A stretch of 64,000 bases of DNA from the NCBI GenBank assembly GCA_934754375.1, contig CAKVHT010000001.1:62001-126000 (forward strand), in the 5' to 3' direction. Shown here one piece after another: positions 9,974-19,560 of this stretch. The translations under genes and the position numbers were made by a program. The first letter of the stretch is position 1; the number at the start of each line of letters is the position of its first letter. The stretch is from an uncultured Clostridia bacterium. GTDB taxonomy: Bacteria > Bacillota > Clostridia > Christensenellales > UBA1242. The notes under the pieces are model-generated. The model worked only from the letters and a program-made list of their open reading frames with translations, was not told where the DNA came from and ran no database searches.

Positions 9974-12511
9974 ATGTCAGAAAAATTTGAAAAAATCGAC
10001 AACACTAAATATATAAATATAGATGTTGAACATGAAATGAAAGAATCATTTATCGCTTATGCAATGGCGGTAAATGTTTCACGTGCTATTCCTGATGTTA
10101 GAGATGGTTTAAAACCTGTTCATCGCCGTATTTTATATTCAATGAATGAAATCGGCTTAACTTGCGATAAGCCTTTTAGGAAATGTGCCAAAATCGTTGG
10201 TGATGTGTTGGGTAAATATCACCCACATGGCGACAGTTCAGTTTATGATGCACTTGTGCGTTTGGCACAAGACTTCACAATTAACGAACCTCTTATTGAT
10301 GGTCACGGAAACTTTGGCTCAGTCGATGGGGACGGTGCGGCCGCTTATCGTTACACAGAAGCACGTTTAAGCAAAGTTGCAAGTGAACTTTTGCGTGATA
10401 TTGATAAAGACACTGTTGACTTTTATCCAAACTTTGATGGAACAGCCTTGCAACCAAGGGTTTTGCCAAGCAGATTCCCAAATCTTTTGGTTAATGGTAG
10501 TGATGGTATTGCAGTTGGTATGGCAACAAACATTCCACCACACAATTTAAATGAGGTTATTGATGCAGTAATTGCAATGATTGATAACCCAAATATAACA
10601 ATAGACGAATTGTGTGAAATTATTCCAGCACCAGATTTCCCAACAGGTGGCGAAATTTTGGCAAATAATGCGATTAAAGAAGCATACCGCACAGGCCGTG
10701 GCGGTGTTGTTATGCGTGCAAAAGCAGATATAGAAAGTTATGATAGTGGCAAACGTTGGCGCATTATTGTAACTGCTATTCCTTATCAAGTTAATAAAGC
10801 AAGATTAATTCAACAAATAGCAAATTTGGTTAAAGATAAACGTATTGACGGCATCAGCGATTTGCGTGATGAATCTGGCCGTGATGGTATGCGTATTGTT
10901 ATTGAACTTAAAAAGGACGCAACACCACAAATTGTGCTCAATATGCTTTATAAACAAACTCAATTGCAATTGAGCAGTGGTATCATCATGCTTGCGTTGG
11001 TTGATAACAAACCAAAAGTGTTAAATTTGCAAGAAGTGTTATTCTATTATCTTCAATTCCAACGTGAAGTTATCACAAGGCGTACACAATATGACCTTAA
11101 AAAAGCAGAAGAACGTGCCCACATTTTAGAGGGTTTAGTTATTGCAGTAAATAATATTGACGAAGTTATTGCAATCATCAAAAAGAGCACGGATAAAGTT
11201 AGTGCCTCAACAAGTTTGCAAGAACGTTTTGGTTTGACAGATCGTCAAGCGAATGCAATCCTTGAAATGAAATTGAGCCGACTTACTGGTCTGGAAGTTG
11301 AAAAACTTAAAGCAGAATGTGCCGAACTTGAAAAGACAATTGTTGAACTTAAAGCAATTTTGGCTGACCCTGCACGCATCAATCAAATTATCCGTGATGA
11401 ATTGACAGAAATCAAAAATAAATATCCAACACCACGTAAGACAAAGATTATCATGGATTATAGTGATATTGATATTGGTGACTTGATTGAAAAACATGAT
11501 GTTGTGTTGTCTCTTACAAGCCAAGGATATGTTAAACGTTTGCCTGTTAGTGAATATAAATCACAACATAGAGGCGGACGTGGTGTGAATGCACACAAAA
11601 CAAAAGAAGAAGATTTTGTTACAGATATGTTTGTGCTTAATAGTCATGACAATGTAATGTTCTTCAGCAATAAAGGTAAAGTTTACGTGCTTAAAGCATA
11701 TATGATTCCAGAAGCTGGAAGACAAAACAAAGGCAGAGCATTAATCAATTTGCTTCCGCTTGAAGCTGATGAAAAGATTAACACAATTTTGAAATTTGAT
11801 TATGACGAAAACAAAAATTTAATCATTGCAACAAAGAAAGGTTTGATTAAAAAGACAAATGTAAGCGAATTTGCTCAAGTACGTAAGAATGGTAAAATTG
11901 CAATTAAATTGCTAGATGGCGATAGCTTGGTTAGTGCTAAACTTGTTGAACCAAAACAAGAACTTTTAATGGTTGCTGATAACGGCAAGGCTTTAAGGTT
12001 TAGCGAAGCTAGTGTTCGCAACATGGGGCGTACTGGTCATGGTGTAAGATCAATGAAAATCAGTGATGATGAAAACATTGTTGACATGATTGTCCTTGAT
12101 CCATCTCTTGATGTTTTAACTGTTACTGAAAAAGGTTATGCAAAACGTAGCCGTCCTGATGATTACCGTTTGCAAGGCAGAAGGGGCAAGGGCATAAAGG
12201 CAGGTGTCTTTAATGAAAAAACAGGTAAGGTTGTAGCACTTAAAAATGTTTGTGCAGACAATGATATTTTGGCAATTTCTGGTGATGGTGTTATGATTAG
12301 AACAAATGCAGATTCAATCAATTTGGTAGGTAGGACAAGTATGGGTGTTCGACTTATGAAAGTAAGTGCTAATGATTCTGTTGTTAGTGTTGCCATTGTT
12401 GCTCGTGCAAACGATGAAGAAGATGCTGTTGATGAAACGCTCACTGAACAACCAGAATTTGAAGAAAATAACATCGAAGTTGAAAATCAAACAGATGAAG
12501 ATTTGATTTAA
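9974..12511 (+). CDS. gyrA: DNA gyrase subunit A
   Basis: The DNA cleavage and wrapping subunit, 845 residues. The catalytic Tyr lies in AAAYRYTEARL near residue 121. The quinolone-determining region reads HGDSSVYDALVRLAQ, with the Ser and Asp found in drug-sensitive enzymes. The C-terminal beta-pinwheel contains a GyrA box-like HRGGRGV near residue 535, which supports gyrase over ParC. The tail is acidic (rich in Glu/Asp), as in many GyrA proteins. The start follows AAAAGGAAAAATT and it forms an operon with gyrB. Confidence 0.97.
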   Translation: MSEKFEKIDNTKYINIDVEHEMKESFIAYAMAVNVSRAIPDVRDGLKPVHRRILYSMNEIGLTCDKPFRKCAKIVGDVLGKYHPHGDSSVYDALVRLAQDFTINEPLIDGHGNFGSVDGDGAAAYRYTEARLSKVASELLRDIDKDTVDFYPNFDGTALQPRVLPSRFPNLLVNGSDGIAVGMATNIPPHNLNEVIDAVIAMIDNPNITIDELCEIIPAPDFPTGGEILANNAIKEAYRTGRGGVVMRAKADIESYDSGKRWRIIVTAIPYQVNKARLIQQIANLVKDKRIDGISDLRDESGRDGMRIVIELKKDATPQIVLNMLYKQTQLQLSSGIIMLALVDNKPKVLNLQEVLFYYLQFQREVITRRTQYDLKKAEERAHILEGLVIAVNNIDEVIAIIKKSTDKVSASTSLQERFGLTDRQANAILEMKLSRLTGLEVEKLKAECAELEKTIVELKAILADPARINQIIRDELTEIKNKYPTPRKTKIIMDYSDIDIGDLIEKHDVVLSLTSQGYVKRLPVSEYKSQHRGGRGVNAHKTKEEDFVTDMFVLNSHDNVMFFSNKGKVYVLKAYMIPEAGRQNKGRALINLLPLEADEKINTILKFDYDENKNLIIATKKGLIKKTNVSEFAQVRKNGKIAIKLLDGDSLVSAKLVEPKQELLMVADNGKALRFSEASVRNMGRTGHGVRSMKISDDENIVDMIVLDPSLDVLTVTEKGYAKRSRPDDYRLQGRRGKGIKAGVFNEKTGKVVALKNVCADNDILAISGDGVMIRTNADSINLVGRTSMGVRLMKVSANDSVVSVAIVARANDEEDAVDETLTEQPEFEENNIEVENQTDEDLI

Positions 12512-12525
12512 TCTCTTAACAAAAC

Positions 12526-12552
12526 AAAAAACAGGATTACTCCTGTTTTTTT
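12526..12552 (+). terminator. Intrinsic terminator after gyrA
   Basis: AAAAAACAGGA (12526-12536) pairs with TCCTGTTTTTT (12541-12551) around a TTAC loop, followed by T residues. It ends the gyrBA operon. Confidence 0.92.
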
Positions 12553-12862
12553 GTTGGCAAACTTTTTGCGTGGTGACAACTTAATAGATTGTTTTTTTGT
12601 AAAAATAATTTTAATCATATTAATATTCTGATTGTTATTGTTTTTCAGTTGGATATAAAAATTAAATAATATTTTATAAATAATAAATTAATATTAAAAA
12701 TAATCAAAAATTTAATAAAATTACCTAAAATAAGCAATTTATTTGATTGTTTTTATAAATAATTGTATATTTTTATTTAATTTTTAATTACAAAAAGATT
12801 TGTTTAATTTTTAATTTTATGTATAATGTATTTAAATCTTGTTTTAGGAATAAATTAAAAAT
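12553..12862 (+). promoter_or_regulatory. AT-rich intergenic region with a candidate promoter
   Basis: About 310 bases without a gene. TTGTTT (12800-12805), a 16-base spacer and TATAAT (12822-12827) could drive the lipoprotein gene. I see nothing else. Confidence 0.4.
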
Positions 12863-13723
12863 ATGAAAAAGAGGTTCATGGCAGTTTTGATTTGTTTTAT
12901 GTTGATAATTTCAACATTTTGTTTTTCGGCTTGCTCAACAATCAATGCGACTACCACAATCAATCAAGATGGCACAATTGATGAATATGTGTCAGTAAAG
13001 ATTGATGATGAAAGTTTGATAAACCAAGGCTATACGACAAATCAGATTTTGTCACTTAAAAATGACATCCAATCAAAAGCAAATATTACCACTCAAAACA
13101 TTATTGATAATTTTAATTTGCGTGTTCAAAATGACATTCTGTCAGCAACAACACTAGTGCAAACAGCAATGCTCACAAACTATTTGAATGGTATATCAGC
13201 CATTCAAAACACAACTTCTAGTGACGGAGTCTATGTTTTTGGTATTAGGTTTAAAAATGCAAACATTTATAGATATTATTACAATATTGGCACCCAACAA
13301 ACCATTGTCTATCAATCAGAAAAGCATTTTTTATATACAAAATATTACTATTATGGTTTGACTTTATATGCTGATTATCAGTCTGTTTACAATCAATTTG
13401 TTTCAGTATTTCAACAAGACTATCCAGGTATTGTTGAGAACAATAAAGCGACATTAACTTTTAGTTATGAAACAGATGCGAGAAGGGAACATAGTGATGC
13501 AAATTATATTTACAGTAAAAATGGCAAATATTACCACGTTTGGGTGGTTGATCAAAACGAGATTGAAAAACCGATAATGATTTATTATAACATTGCAAAT
13601 TCAGGGAATTGTATTTTACTATGTCTGTGTGTGACTATGGGGGTATGTGCCGTTTTGTGGTTGGTTGCATTTATAATTTCAAAAAACAAACATAAAAAAG
13701 CAATTAAACAAAATATAAAATAA
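12863..13723 (+). CDS. Membrane-anchored lipoprotein, LppM-like
   Basis: A 286-residue exported protein. A signal peptide (basic MKKR, hydrophobic residues 5-20) ends in a lipobox-like FSAC at about residue 24. A beta-rich extracellular region starting with TTTINQDGTIDEYVSVKID follows. A C-terminal transmembrane helix (about residues 250-272) ends in basic residues. N-terminal lipid plus C-terminal helix and the opening strand pattern resemble LppM/DUF3153-type lipoproteins, but that match is tentative. The function is unknown. Confidence 0.65.
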   Translation: MKKRFMAVLICFMLIISTFCFSACSTINATTTINQDGTIDEYVSVKIDDESLINQGYTTNQILSLKNDIQSKANITTQNIIDNFNLRVQNDILSATTLVQTAMLTNYLNGISAIQNTTSSDGVYVFGIRFKNANIYRYYYNIGTQQTIVYQSEKHFLYTKYYYYGLTLYADYQSVYNQFVSVFQQDYPGIVENNKATLTFSYETDARREHSDANYIYSKNGKYYHVWVVDQNEIEKPIMIYYNIANSGNCILLCLCVTMGVCAVLWLVAFIISKNKHKKAIKQNIK

Positions 13724-13849
13724 TTTGTTAAAATAATTAAAAAAATAATAAATATTTAATAAAAATCGTTATTTTAAATGAATTTATAATATTTTTGTGA
13801 TATATAATTAAATTAATTTTTGCAAAATAGTTTAAAGTTGATTATAACA

Positions 13850-13882
13850 AAAAAAGCAGTAATTATAGATTACTGCTTTTTT
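13850..13882. terminator. Bidirectional terminator
   Basis: AAAAAAGCAGTAAT (13850-13863) pairs perfectly with ATTACTGCTTTTTT (13869-13882) around TATAG. It lies between the lipoprotein gene and the convergent nrdDG cluster. Confidence 0.85.
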
Positions 13883-13938
13883 ATAAATCGAGTATAATAA
13901 TCTCATTTTTATATAAATTTCATTTTTAGAATCTTAAT

Positions 13939-14106
13939 CTACCAATCGTTACGTTTGCCATTGATTTTGATGTCATCATAAAATCTTAAATAGCTGTCTG
14001 CAAAATTGTTTGTGCTGACCTTGTCATGAGGAATCACTTTACCTTTTTGCTTGCTATACTTTGTTTTTGATTTTGGTAGTTTTTTTAATATTTTAACTTT
14101 TGCCAT
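13939..14106 (-). CDS. 55-aa basic protein downstream of nrdG
   Basis: A short open frame encoding 55 residues, starting 14 bases after the nrdG stop on the same strand. The first 25 residues are highly basic (MAKVKILKKLPKSKTKYSKQ) and the second half is acidic and aromatic (FADSYLRFYDD), ending KRNDW. TAAGG overlapping the nrdG stop could serve as a ribosome binding site. The composition is protein-like and the position suggests co-expression with the anaerobic ribonucleotide reductase. No family is recognised. Confidence 0.5.
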   Translation of the reverse strand: MAKVKILKKLPKSKTKYSKQKGKVIPHDKVSTNNFADSYLRFYDDIKINGKRNDW

Positions 14107-14120
14107 CTTGTTCTAGAACC

Positions 14121-14687
14121 TTATAAATTTTCTTTGTGTGTGGGTTTTAACACTGTTGATTTTTTTTCATTGTATGGACTTAAAACAATCTTATTGTTTT
14201 TAAGGCTTTGTTGCACATCGATAATTCTTTGATTGCTTGAACCTTTAAATCTTAATGTGATGTCCTTTTTTGCTTCAACAAATTCGCCGTCAACCAATAT
14301 GTCTATATATGAAAGCAGTTCTTTTGTCCATGGGCAAAAAGCTCTGCTAGGCGAAGTAAGTTGCTCCCAAGTGTAACCAGAATAACACCATATCTTTTTG
14401 TTTGGATAAATTTGTCTTATCTGTTTTATAAAAGGCAACAGACCTTGTTGATTGGCGGGTTCCATAGGTTCGCCACCTAGCAAAGTTAAACCATTAACAT
14501 AATCAGATTTTAAACTTTCAATGATTTTATTTTGAACATCTTTGTCAAAAGGCTTTCCGTAGTTAAAATCCCAAGTCTCCTTATTAAAACAATTTACACA
14601 ATGATGAGTGCAACCACTCACAAATAGGGAAGTTCTAACACCTTCCCCATTTGCTATATCATTAAATTTAATATTAGAGTAGTTCAT
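14121..14687 (-). CDS. nrdG: Anaerobic ribonucleotide reductase activating enzyme
   Basis: A radical-SAM enzyme that installs the glycyl radical on NrdD. The 188-residue protein carries CTHHCVNC (CxxxCxxC for the [4Fe-4S] cluster) near residue 31, with the typical GCTHHCVNCFNKETWDF context, and LTLLGGEPM near residue 70 for SAM binding. It lies 90 bases downstream of nrdD on the same strand. No clear Shine-Dalgarno sequence precedes the ATG. Confidence 0.95.
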   Translation of the reverse strand: MNYSNIKFNDIANGEGVRTSLFVSGCTHHCVNCFNKETWDFNYGKPFDKDVQNKIIESLKSDYVNGLTLLGGEPMEPANQQGLLPFIKQIRQIYPNKKIWCYSGYTWEQLTSPSRAFCPWTKELLSYIDILVDGEFVEAKKDITLRFKGSSNQRIIDVQQSLKNNKIVLSPYNEKKSTVLKPTHKENL

Positions 14688-14777
14688 AATTTTTAGTTTA
14701 AATTTATTATAAAAACATTCAAATAATATAATATTTAATCAAATTTTTACTATTAAAATGGATTTTTTTAATATTTT

Positions 14778-16961
14778 TTATAAATGGAGCACACGATCAC
14801 GGATTTCTTGTGTTCTTCCTTGATTCCAGAATTGACTACCAATGTATCCGCAAGTCCTTCTAGCAACATTCATTTTTGTTTGGTCACGGTTGCCACAGTT
14901 TGGGCAAACCCAAATCAATTTTCCGTCTTTATCTTCTTCAATTTGAATTTCGCCGTCATATCCGCAAACTTGACAGTAGTCTGATTTGGTATTGAGTTCA
15001 GCATACATAATGTTATCATAAATAAATTTCATAACTTGCAAAACTGCCTCAATGTTATTTTGCATGTTTGGAACTTCAACATAGCTTATAGCGCCGCCTG
15101 GGCTTAAAGCTTGGAATTCGCTTTCTAAAGCCAGTTTGCTAAACGCATCAATTGGTTCGGTTACATGAACGTGATAACTATTTGTAATGTAATTTTTATC
15201 AGTAACACCAGGGATAATGCCAAACCTACGTTGTAAGCATTTTGCAAATTTGTATGTTGTGCTTTCAAGTGGTGTGCCATAAAGAGAGTAATCAATGTTT
15301 TCAGCTTCTTTCCATTTTTTTGTATATTCGTTAAGCTTGCGCATAATTTGAAGCCCCATCTCTTTTCCTTCTGGTTCAGTCAACTTTTTACCGGTCAAAT
15401 AGTAAACAGTTTCCCAAAGGCCAGCATAACCAAGAGATATGGTTGAATAACCACCATGCAAATATTTGTCAATTTTTTCGCCTGGTTTAAGCCTTGTCAA
15501 TGCGCCGTGTTGCCACAAAATAGGTGCAGCATCACTTAAAGTGCCAGTTAATCTTTCATGCCTGCATTGCAATGCTCGGTGACATAGTTCCAAACGTTCA
15601 TCAAAGATTTTCCAAAATTCTTTCATATCCTTATGGCTAGATATTGCAACGTCAATTAAATTGATTGTTACAACACCTTGATTGAATCTGCCATAATATT
15701 TTGGTTTGCCATTTTCGTCAATATATGGGGTTAAGAAACTTCTGCAACCCATGCATGTGTAGCAATGTCCTTGCCCTTTTTTGTCAACTTTAAGTTCAAG
15801 CATTTTCTTTTCACTGATATAGTCAGGAACAAGTCTGCGGGCTGTACATTTTGCAGCCAATTCAGTCAAGTAATAATATTTGCTTTCTGGATAGATGTTG
15901 TTTTCTTCCAAAACATAGATAAGTTTTGGGAACGCAGGGGTAACCCAAACACCTTTTTCGTTTTTAACACCTTGATAACGTTGCTCAAGAACCTCTTCAA
16001 TAATCATTGCAAGGTCTTCACGTTCACGCTCGTTTCTTGCTTCTCCAAGATACATAAAAACAGTGATAAATGGTGCTTGTCCATTTGTTGTCATAAGAGT
16101 GATAACTTGGTATTGCAAAATCTGTACACCACGATTGATTTCTTGACGTACACGTTTTTCAGTGATTTTATGCAGAAGGGCATCATCAACATTTCCATTG
16201 CATGCTTCTTTGAGTTCGGCCTCAACTTCTTTGCGTATCTTTTGACGAGAGACTTCAACAAAAGGTGCAAGGTGGGTAAGGCTTATGCTTTGACCGCCAT
16301 ATTGGCTTGATGCCACTTGTGCAACAATTTGTGTTGCTATGTTACATGCGGTTGAAAATGAATGTGGACGTTCTATTTTTGTGTTTGAAATAACAGTTCC
16401 GTTTTGTAGCATGTCTTCAAGGTTTACAAGGTCACAGTTGTGCATACGTTGGGCAAAATAATCTGCATCATGGAAGTGAATTAAACCTTCTTCATGTGCT
16501 TTCCATATATCTTCAGGGAGCAAAAATCTTTTTGTTAAATCTTTGGACATTTCGCCAGCCATATAGTCACGTTGAACACTGTTTACAGTTGGGTTTTTGT
16601 TGCTGTTTTCTTGTTTAACTTCTTCATTTTGGCAATCTATCAAGGCAAAAACCTTATCATCGGTGGTATTTTTTTGTCTCGCCAACTGACGATCATAACG
16701 ATAAGTGATATAATGTTTGGCAACATCAAATTTGCTTTCACCCATGATGGCAAATTCAACCATGTCTTGAATTTCTTCTACACCTACGGCTCTTCCCAAA
16801 CTTTCACATTCTTTTGTTACGTTTGTAACGATTTTGTCAATTTGGGCATCTGACAGTCTTTTATTAGGATCGTCCATTGAACTATTTGCTTTGCCAACTG
16901 CAATACGAATTTTGTTTGCATCAAAAACAACTTCTTGGCTGTTACGCTTAATTACTTTCAT
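14778..16961 (-). CDS. nrdD: Anaerobic ribonucleoside-triphosphate reductase
   Basis: Class III ribonucleotide reductase, which makes dNTPs without oxygen. It has 727 residues, the usual size. An N-terminal ATP-cone (residues 1-95, beginning MKVIKRNSQEVVFD) provides allosteric control. The C-terminal zinc site is CQVCG with CPNCG. The glycyl radical motif RTCGYIG places the radical Gly at residue 705. GGGAG precedes the ATG. It is divergent from a Crp/Fnr regulator across an intergenic region rich in dyads. Confidence 0.97.
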   Translation of the reverse strand: MKVIKRNSQEVVFDANKIRIAVGKANSSMDDPNKRLSDAQIDKIVTNVTKECESLGRAVGVEEIQDMVEFAIMGESKFDVAKHYITYRYDRQLARQKNTTDDKVFALIDCQNEEVKQENSNKNPTVNSVQRDYMAGEMSKDLTKRFLLPEDIWKAHEEGLIHFHDADYFAQRMHNCDLVNLEDMLQNGTVISNTKIERPHSFSTACNIATQIVAQVASSQYGGQSISLTHLAPFVEVSRQKIRKEVEAELKEACNGNVDDALLHKITEKRVRQEINRGVQILQYQVITLMTTNGQAPFITVFMYLGEARNEREREDLAMIIEEVLEQRYQGVKNEKGVWVTPAFPKLIYVLEENNIYPESKYYYLTELAAKCTARRLVPDYISEKKMLELKVDKKGQGHCYTCMGCRSFLTPYIDENGKPKYYGRFNQGVVTINLIDVAISSHKDMKEFWKIFDERLELCHRALQCRHERLTGTLSDAAPILWQHGALTRLKPGEKIDKYLHGGYSTISLGYAGLWETVYYLTGKKLTEPEGKEMGLQIMRKLNEYTKKWKEAENIDYSLYGTPLESTTYKFAKCLQRRFGIIPGVTDKNYITNSYHVHVTEPIDAFSKLALESEFQALSPGGAISYVEVPNMQNNIEAVLQVMKFIYDNIMYAELNTKSDYCQVCGYDGEIQIEEDKDGKLIWVCPNCGNRDQTKMNVARRTCGYIGSQFWNQGRTQEIRDRVLHL

Positions 16962-17308
16962 AATTTTCTCCCTTTTGTTTGTGTGTATAATTTTTGTGTT
17001 TAAATGATTAGTTTGTGATTTGCTTTAAAAAATCAACTTGATAATCATGTATTATGTTGAAATTTACTGCAGATATATTTCAACATAAAAAGCCAAATTC
17101 CTTGACTTTACGACCTCATTATACTACACTAAAAGTGTAAAAAGTGTTGTTTTAACAACAAAAAACGTAATTTTTGATAGTTTTAAAAACTAACTTGTGT
17201 TGTAAAATGGCAATACACCAAATATATAGGGATTGCCAAAATTAATGTTTGCTGTAAAAATTTTGTTGTATATAAAAAGTTGAATTATTTTTTAGTGGAG
17301 ATGTGGAA
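16962..17308. promoter_or_regulatory. nrdD/regulator divergent control region with four dyads
   Basis: Four inverted repeats are visible. TTATGTTGAAAT/ATTTCAACATAA is a 12-bp stem with a 13-base spacer at 17052-17088. TACACTaaaAGTGTA lies at 17125-17139, TGTTGTTttAACAACA at 17145-17160, and TGGCAAT/ATTGCCA with a 17-base spacer at 17208-17238. On the minus strand a TATAAT (17118-17123) could be the nrdD -10 box, which would put the TACACT dyad directly upstream of it and the 12-bp stem inside the nrdD leader. Binding proteins are unknown; the divergent Crp/Fnr protein and NrdR are candidates. Confidence 0.5.
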
Positions 17309-17980
17309 ATGGAACATTATAAAGATCTAGCACAAACAAAAATATTTTCGTTTTCAAGCGAATTTGAATGTCAAGCGATGATGTTTTGTTTTAAAACTCG
17401 ATTTGTGAATTTTGAAAAACACCAAACAATTGTAAAACAGGGCGACATAATGGATAATGTTGTTTTGATTGTTAAAGGTGGTGCAAAACTTGAAAATCTT
17501 GATAGCCTTGGCAACATTAACATTTTGATGCAACTCAAGGCTGGTGATGCTTATGGTTTGGAAATAGCTTATGCTGGGGCTCAAACATATAAAGACAGTT
17601 TGATTGCAACTGAAAAAACTCTTGTGTTGTTTATGAATAGATATAGGTTGTTAAACCAATGCGACAATAGATGTAAAAGACATGAAATAGTGATAAAAAA
17701 AATCAACCAAATGATTGCTGACAACAATATAGAATTGCAAAACAAATTGATGCACATTTCAAAGAAAACTATTAGGGAAAGACTGATGTCATATTTTTTG
17801 ACGCAAACTGAAAAATTAAATAATACATATTTTGAAATACCATATAATGTAACTGAACTTGCTAATTATTTGTCCGTTGATAGAAGTGCTCTTTCAAATG
17901 AACTTGGGAAAATGAAAAAAGAGGGCATTATTGATTATGATAAAAGGCAATTTAGATTGATAAAGAAAAAGAACTTTTAA
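17309..17980 (+). CDS. Crp/Fnr-family transcriptional regulator
   Basis: A 223-residue regulator. An N-terminal cyclic-nucleotide-binding-like beta barrel (about residues 25-115, with VIVKGGAKLENL and GDAYGLE) is followed by a long dimerisation helix and a C-terminal winged helix (TELANYLSVDRSALSNELG near residue 188). It lacks the N-terminal four-Cys cluster of E. coli Fnr; CDNRC near residue 113 is the only close Cys pair. I chose the ATG at 17309 because GGAG lies 8 bases upstream; the GTG at 17303 is too close. Divergence from nrdD suggests an anaerobic or redox role, which is inference. Confidence 0.85.
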   Translation: MEHYKDLAQTKIFSFSSEFECQAMMFCFKTRFVNFEKHQTIVKQGDIMDNVVLIVKGGAKLENLDSLGNINILMQLKAGDAYGLEIAYAGAQTYKDSLIATEKTLVLFMNRYRLLNQCDNRCKRHEIVIKKINQMIADNNIELQNKLMHISKKTIRERLMSYFLTQTEKLNNTYFEIPYNVTELANYLSVDRSALSNELGKMKKEGIIDYDKRQFRLIKKKNF

Positions 17981-17994
17981 CAAGAGTTCTTTTT
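17966..17994 (+). terminator. Intrinsic terminator overlapping the regulator's stop
   Basis: AAAAAGAACT (17966-17975) pairs with AGTTCTTTTT (17985-17994), followed by more T residues. Confidence 0.8.
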
Positions 17995-18076
17995 TTGTGA
18001 TAAGTCACAATTCGTGTTTTATATTACTGATTAAATAGATTTATTTATATATATGTAAAAATTAAATTGTATTGTT

Positions 18077-19345
18077 TTATTTTTTTTGAAGGACAATACA
18101 GGTTTCAACACTTACAGTATTTGGGAACATGTCAAAAGGTTGAATTGAAACTATGTTGTAATTTTCTATAATTTCTCTCAAATCTTTGGCAAGAGCAATA
18201 GGATTACATGAAATATAAACAATCTTGTTTATGCCGTCAATTGCTTTCATCACTTGTTTGCCACAGCCTTTTTTGCTTGGATCTAATACCATTGTTGAAA
18301 CTGATTCAAATTTGTTTTTATTTATTAAAATTTGATAATTTTTGAAAAAATCGCCACAAATATTGGTTAAATTGCTGATTTTATTATATTTTTTTAAATT
18401 TTCTGCATCTTTATGTGCTGATTTGTTTATTTCAATGCCATAAACATGCTTTGCCTTTTTTGCAAGCATTGCTGATAAAAATCCTGCACCGCTATAACCA
18501 TTTACAACAATTTCATCTGTTGATATTTGTTCCAAAACATAGTTGTACAACTTGTTTTGAATGTCTAAATTTGTTTGATAAAAACTATTAATATCAAGCG
18601 TAAGATTTAAATTATCCGTTAAATTAATATTCTTTAAGCCACCAATGTGAACAATGTGATCTGTTAAAACAACAGAATCGTTGCGGGAATTAATAACTAA
18701 AAACAGACCAAACAAATTGTTTAAGTGTTGTTGTAAATAGTTGTACAAAATAGATAAATCTTCCTTTTGTTTGCAAACGATTGCGATTAATGTTTGATTG
18801 TTTAAATGTCTCACAACAATGTTTTTTATTGTTTTGATTGGTTTGATTTTTAAATATTGTCTTATTAAATTTATAACGATGTTGATTTGATTGTCGGCCA
18901 ACAAACATTTGGTTGCATCTATCAATTGGTTGCTTGATTTTTGTTTAAAACCAACAACTGATTTGTCACATGAAAAACTGATTTTGTTGCGATAATTGTA
19001 TTGATTTTTACAGCCAATTGTGTTGTTGACAGGGTATGAAATATTTGCCACTTTTTGCAAAGTGTTTTTAACCAGATTTGTTTTAAAATTTAGTTGCCAA
19101 TCATAGTCAATATGTTGCAAATCACAGCCACCGCAAACATCAAAATATGGGCAGGGCGGACTAACACGATGAACAGATTTTTGTATCAATTTATTTGGTT
19201 TAGCATAGCAATAATTTTTGCAATCTTTTACTATTGAGCAATCTACAATTTCATCTTGAATTGTTCCTGGCACAAAAACAATTTTGCCATCAATTTCTCC
19301 AACACCTTCACCGTTCATGCCAAGATTTTTTATTTTTATTTCCAT
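18077..19345 (-). CDS. rlmD: 23S rRNA (uracil-5-)-methyltransferase RlmD/RumA family
   Basis: A 422-residue SAM-dependent RNA m5U methyltransferase. A short TRAM domain occupies the first 50 residues. The iron-sulfur cluster ligands CPYFDVCGGC near residue 64 follow (the fourth Cys probably lies further on). The catalytic domain shows DPSKKGCG and the nucleophile Cys380 in SCNP. Gram-positive members modify 23S U747 and/or U1939, and the exact target cannot be told here. There is no Shine-Dalgarno sequence: the ATG lies 6 bases after a -10 box, so the mRNA is probably leaderless. Confidence 0.88.
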   Translation of the reverse strand: MEIKIKNLGMNGEGVGEIDGKIVFVPGTIQDEIVDCSIVKDCKNYCYAKPNKLIQKSVHRVSPPCPYFDVCGGCDLQHIDYDWQLNFKTNLVKNTLQKVANISYPVNNTIGCKNQYNYRNKISFSCDKSVVGFKQKSSNQLIDATKCLLADNQINIVINLIRQYLKIKPIKTIKNIVVRHLNNQTLIAIVCKQKEDLSILYNYLQQHLNNLFGLFLVINSRNDSVVLTDHIVHIGGLKNINLTDNLNLTLDINSFYQTNLDIQNKLYNYVLEQISTDEIVVNGYSGAGFLSAMLAKKAKHVYGIEINKSAHKDAENLKKYNKISNLTNICGDFFKNYQILINKNKFESVSTMVLDPSKKGCGKQVMKAIDGINKIVYISCNPIALAKDLREIIENYNIVSIQPFDMFPNTVSVETCIVLQKK

Positions 19346-19351
19346 GATTAT

Positions 19352-19380
19352 ATACTAGCATACTTTTTTAGTATTAACAA
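19352..19380 (-). promoter_or_regulatory. Promoter of rlmD giving a leaderless transcript
   Basis: Read on the minus strand: TTGTTA (19375-19380), 17 bases, TAGTAT (19352-19357) with an extended TG one base upstream, then 6 bases to the ATG. The expected start site falls on or next to the initiation codon. Confidence 0.6.
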
Positions 19381-19560
19381 TAAAAAACAAAATATCGGAC
19401 ATAGTTTTAATGGTTGAATTTTTATAAAAACCTAAAAACATTATCTATTTTTATAGTTTTTTTAATCAAAAAATATACAAATTTGATAAATCTGTCTATA
19501 ATGTTTTGAAAAAATTATTTAATTGATTATAATAATTGTCGTTTCTATAAAGGAGAAATT

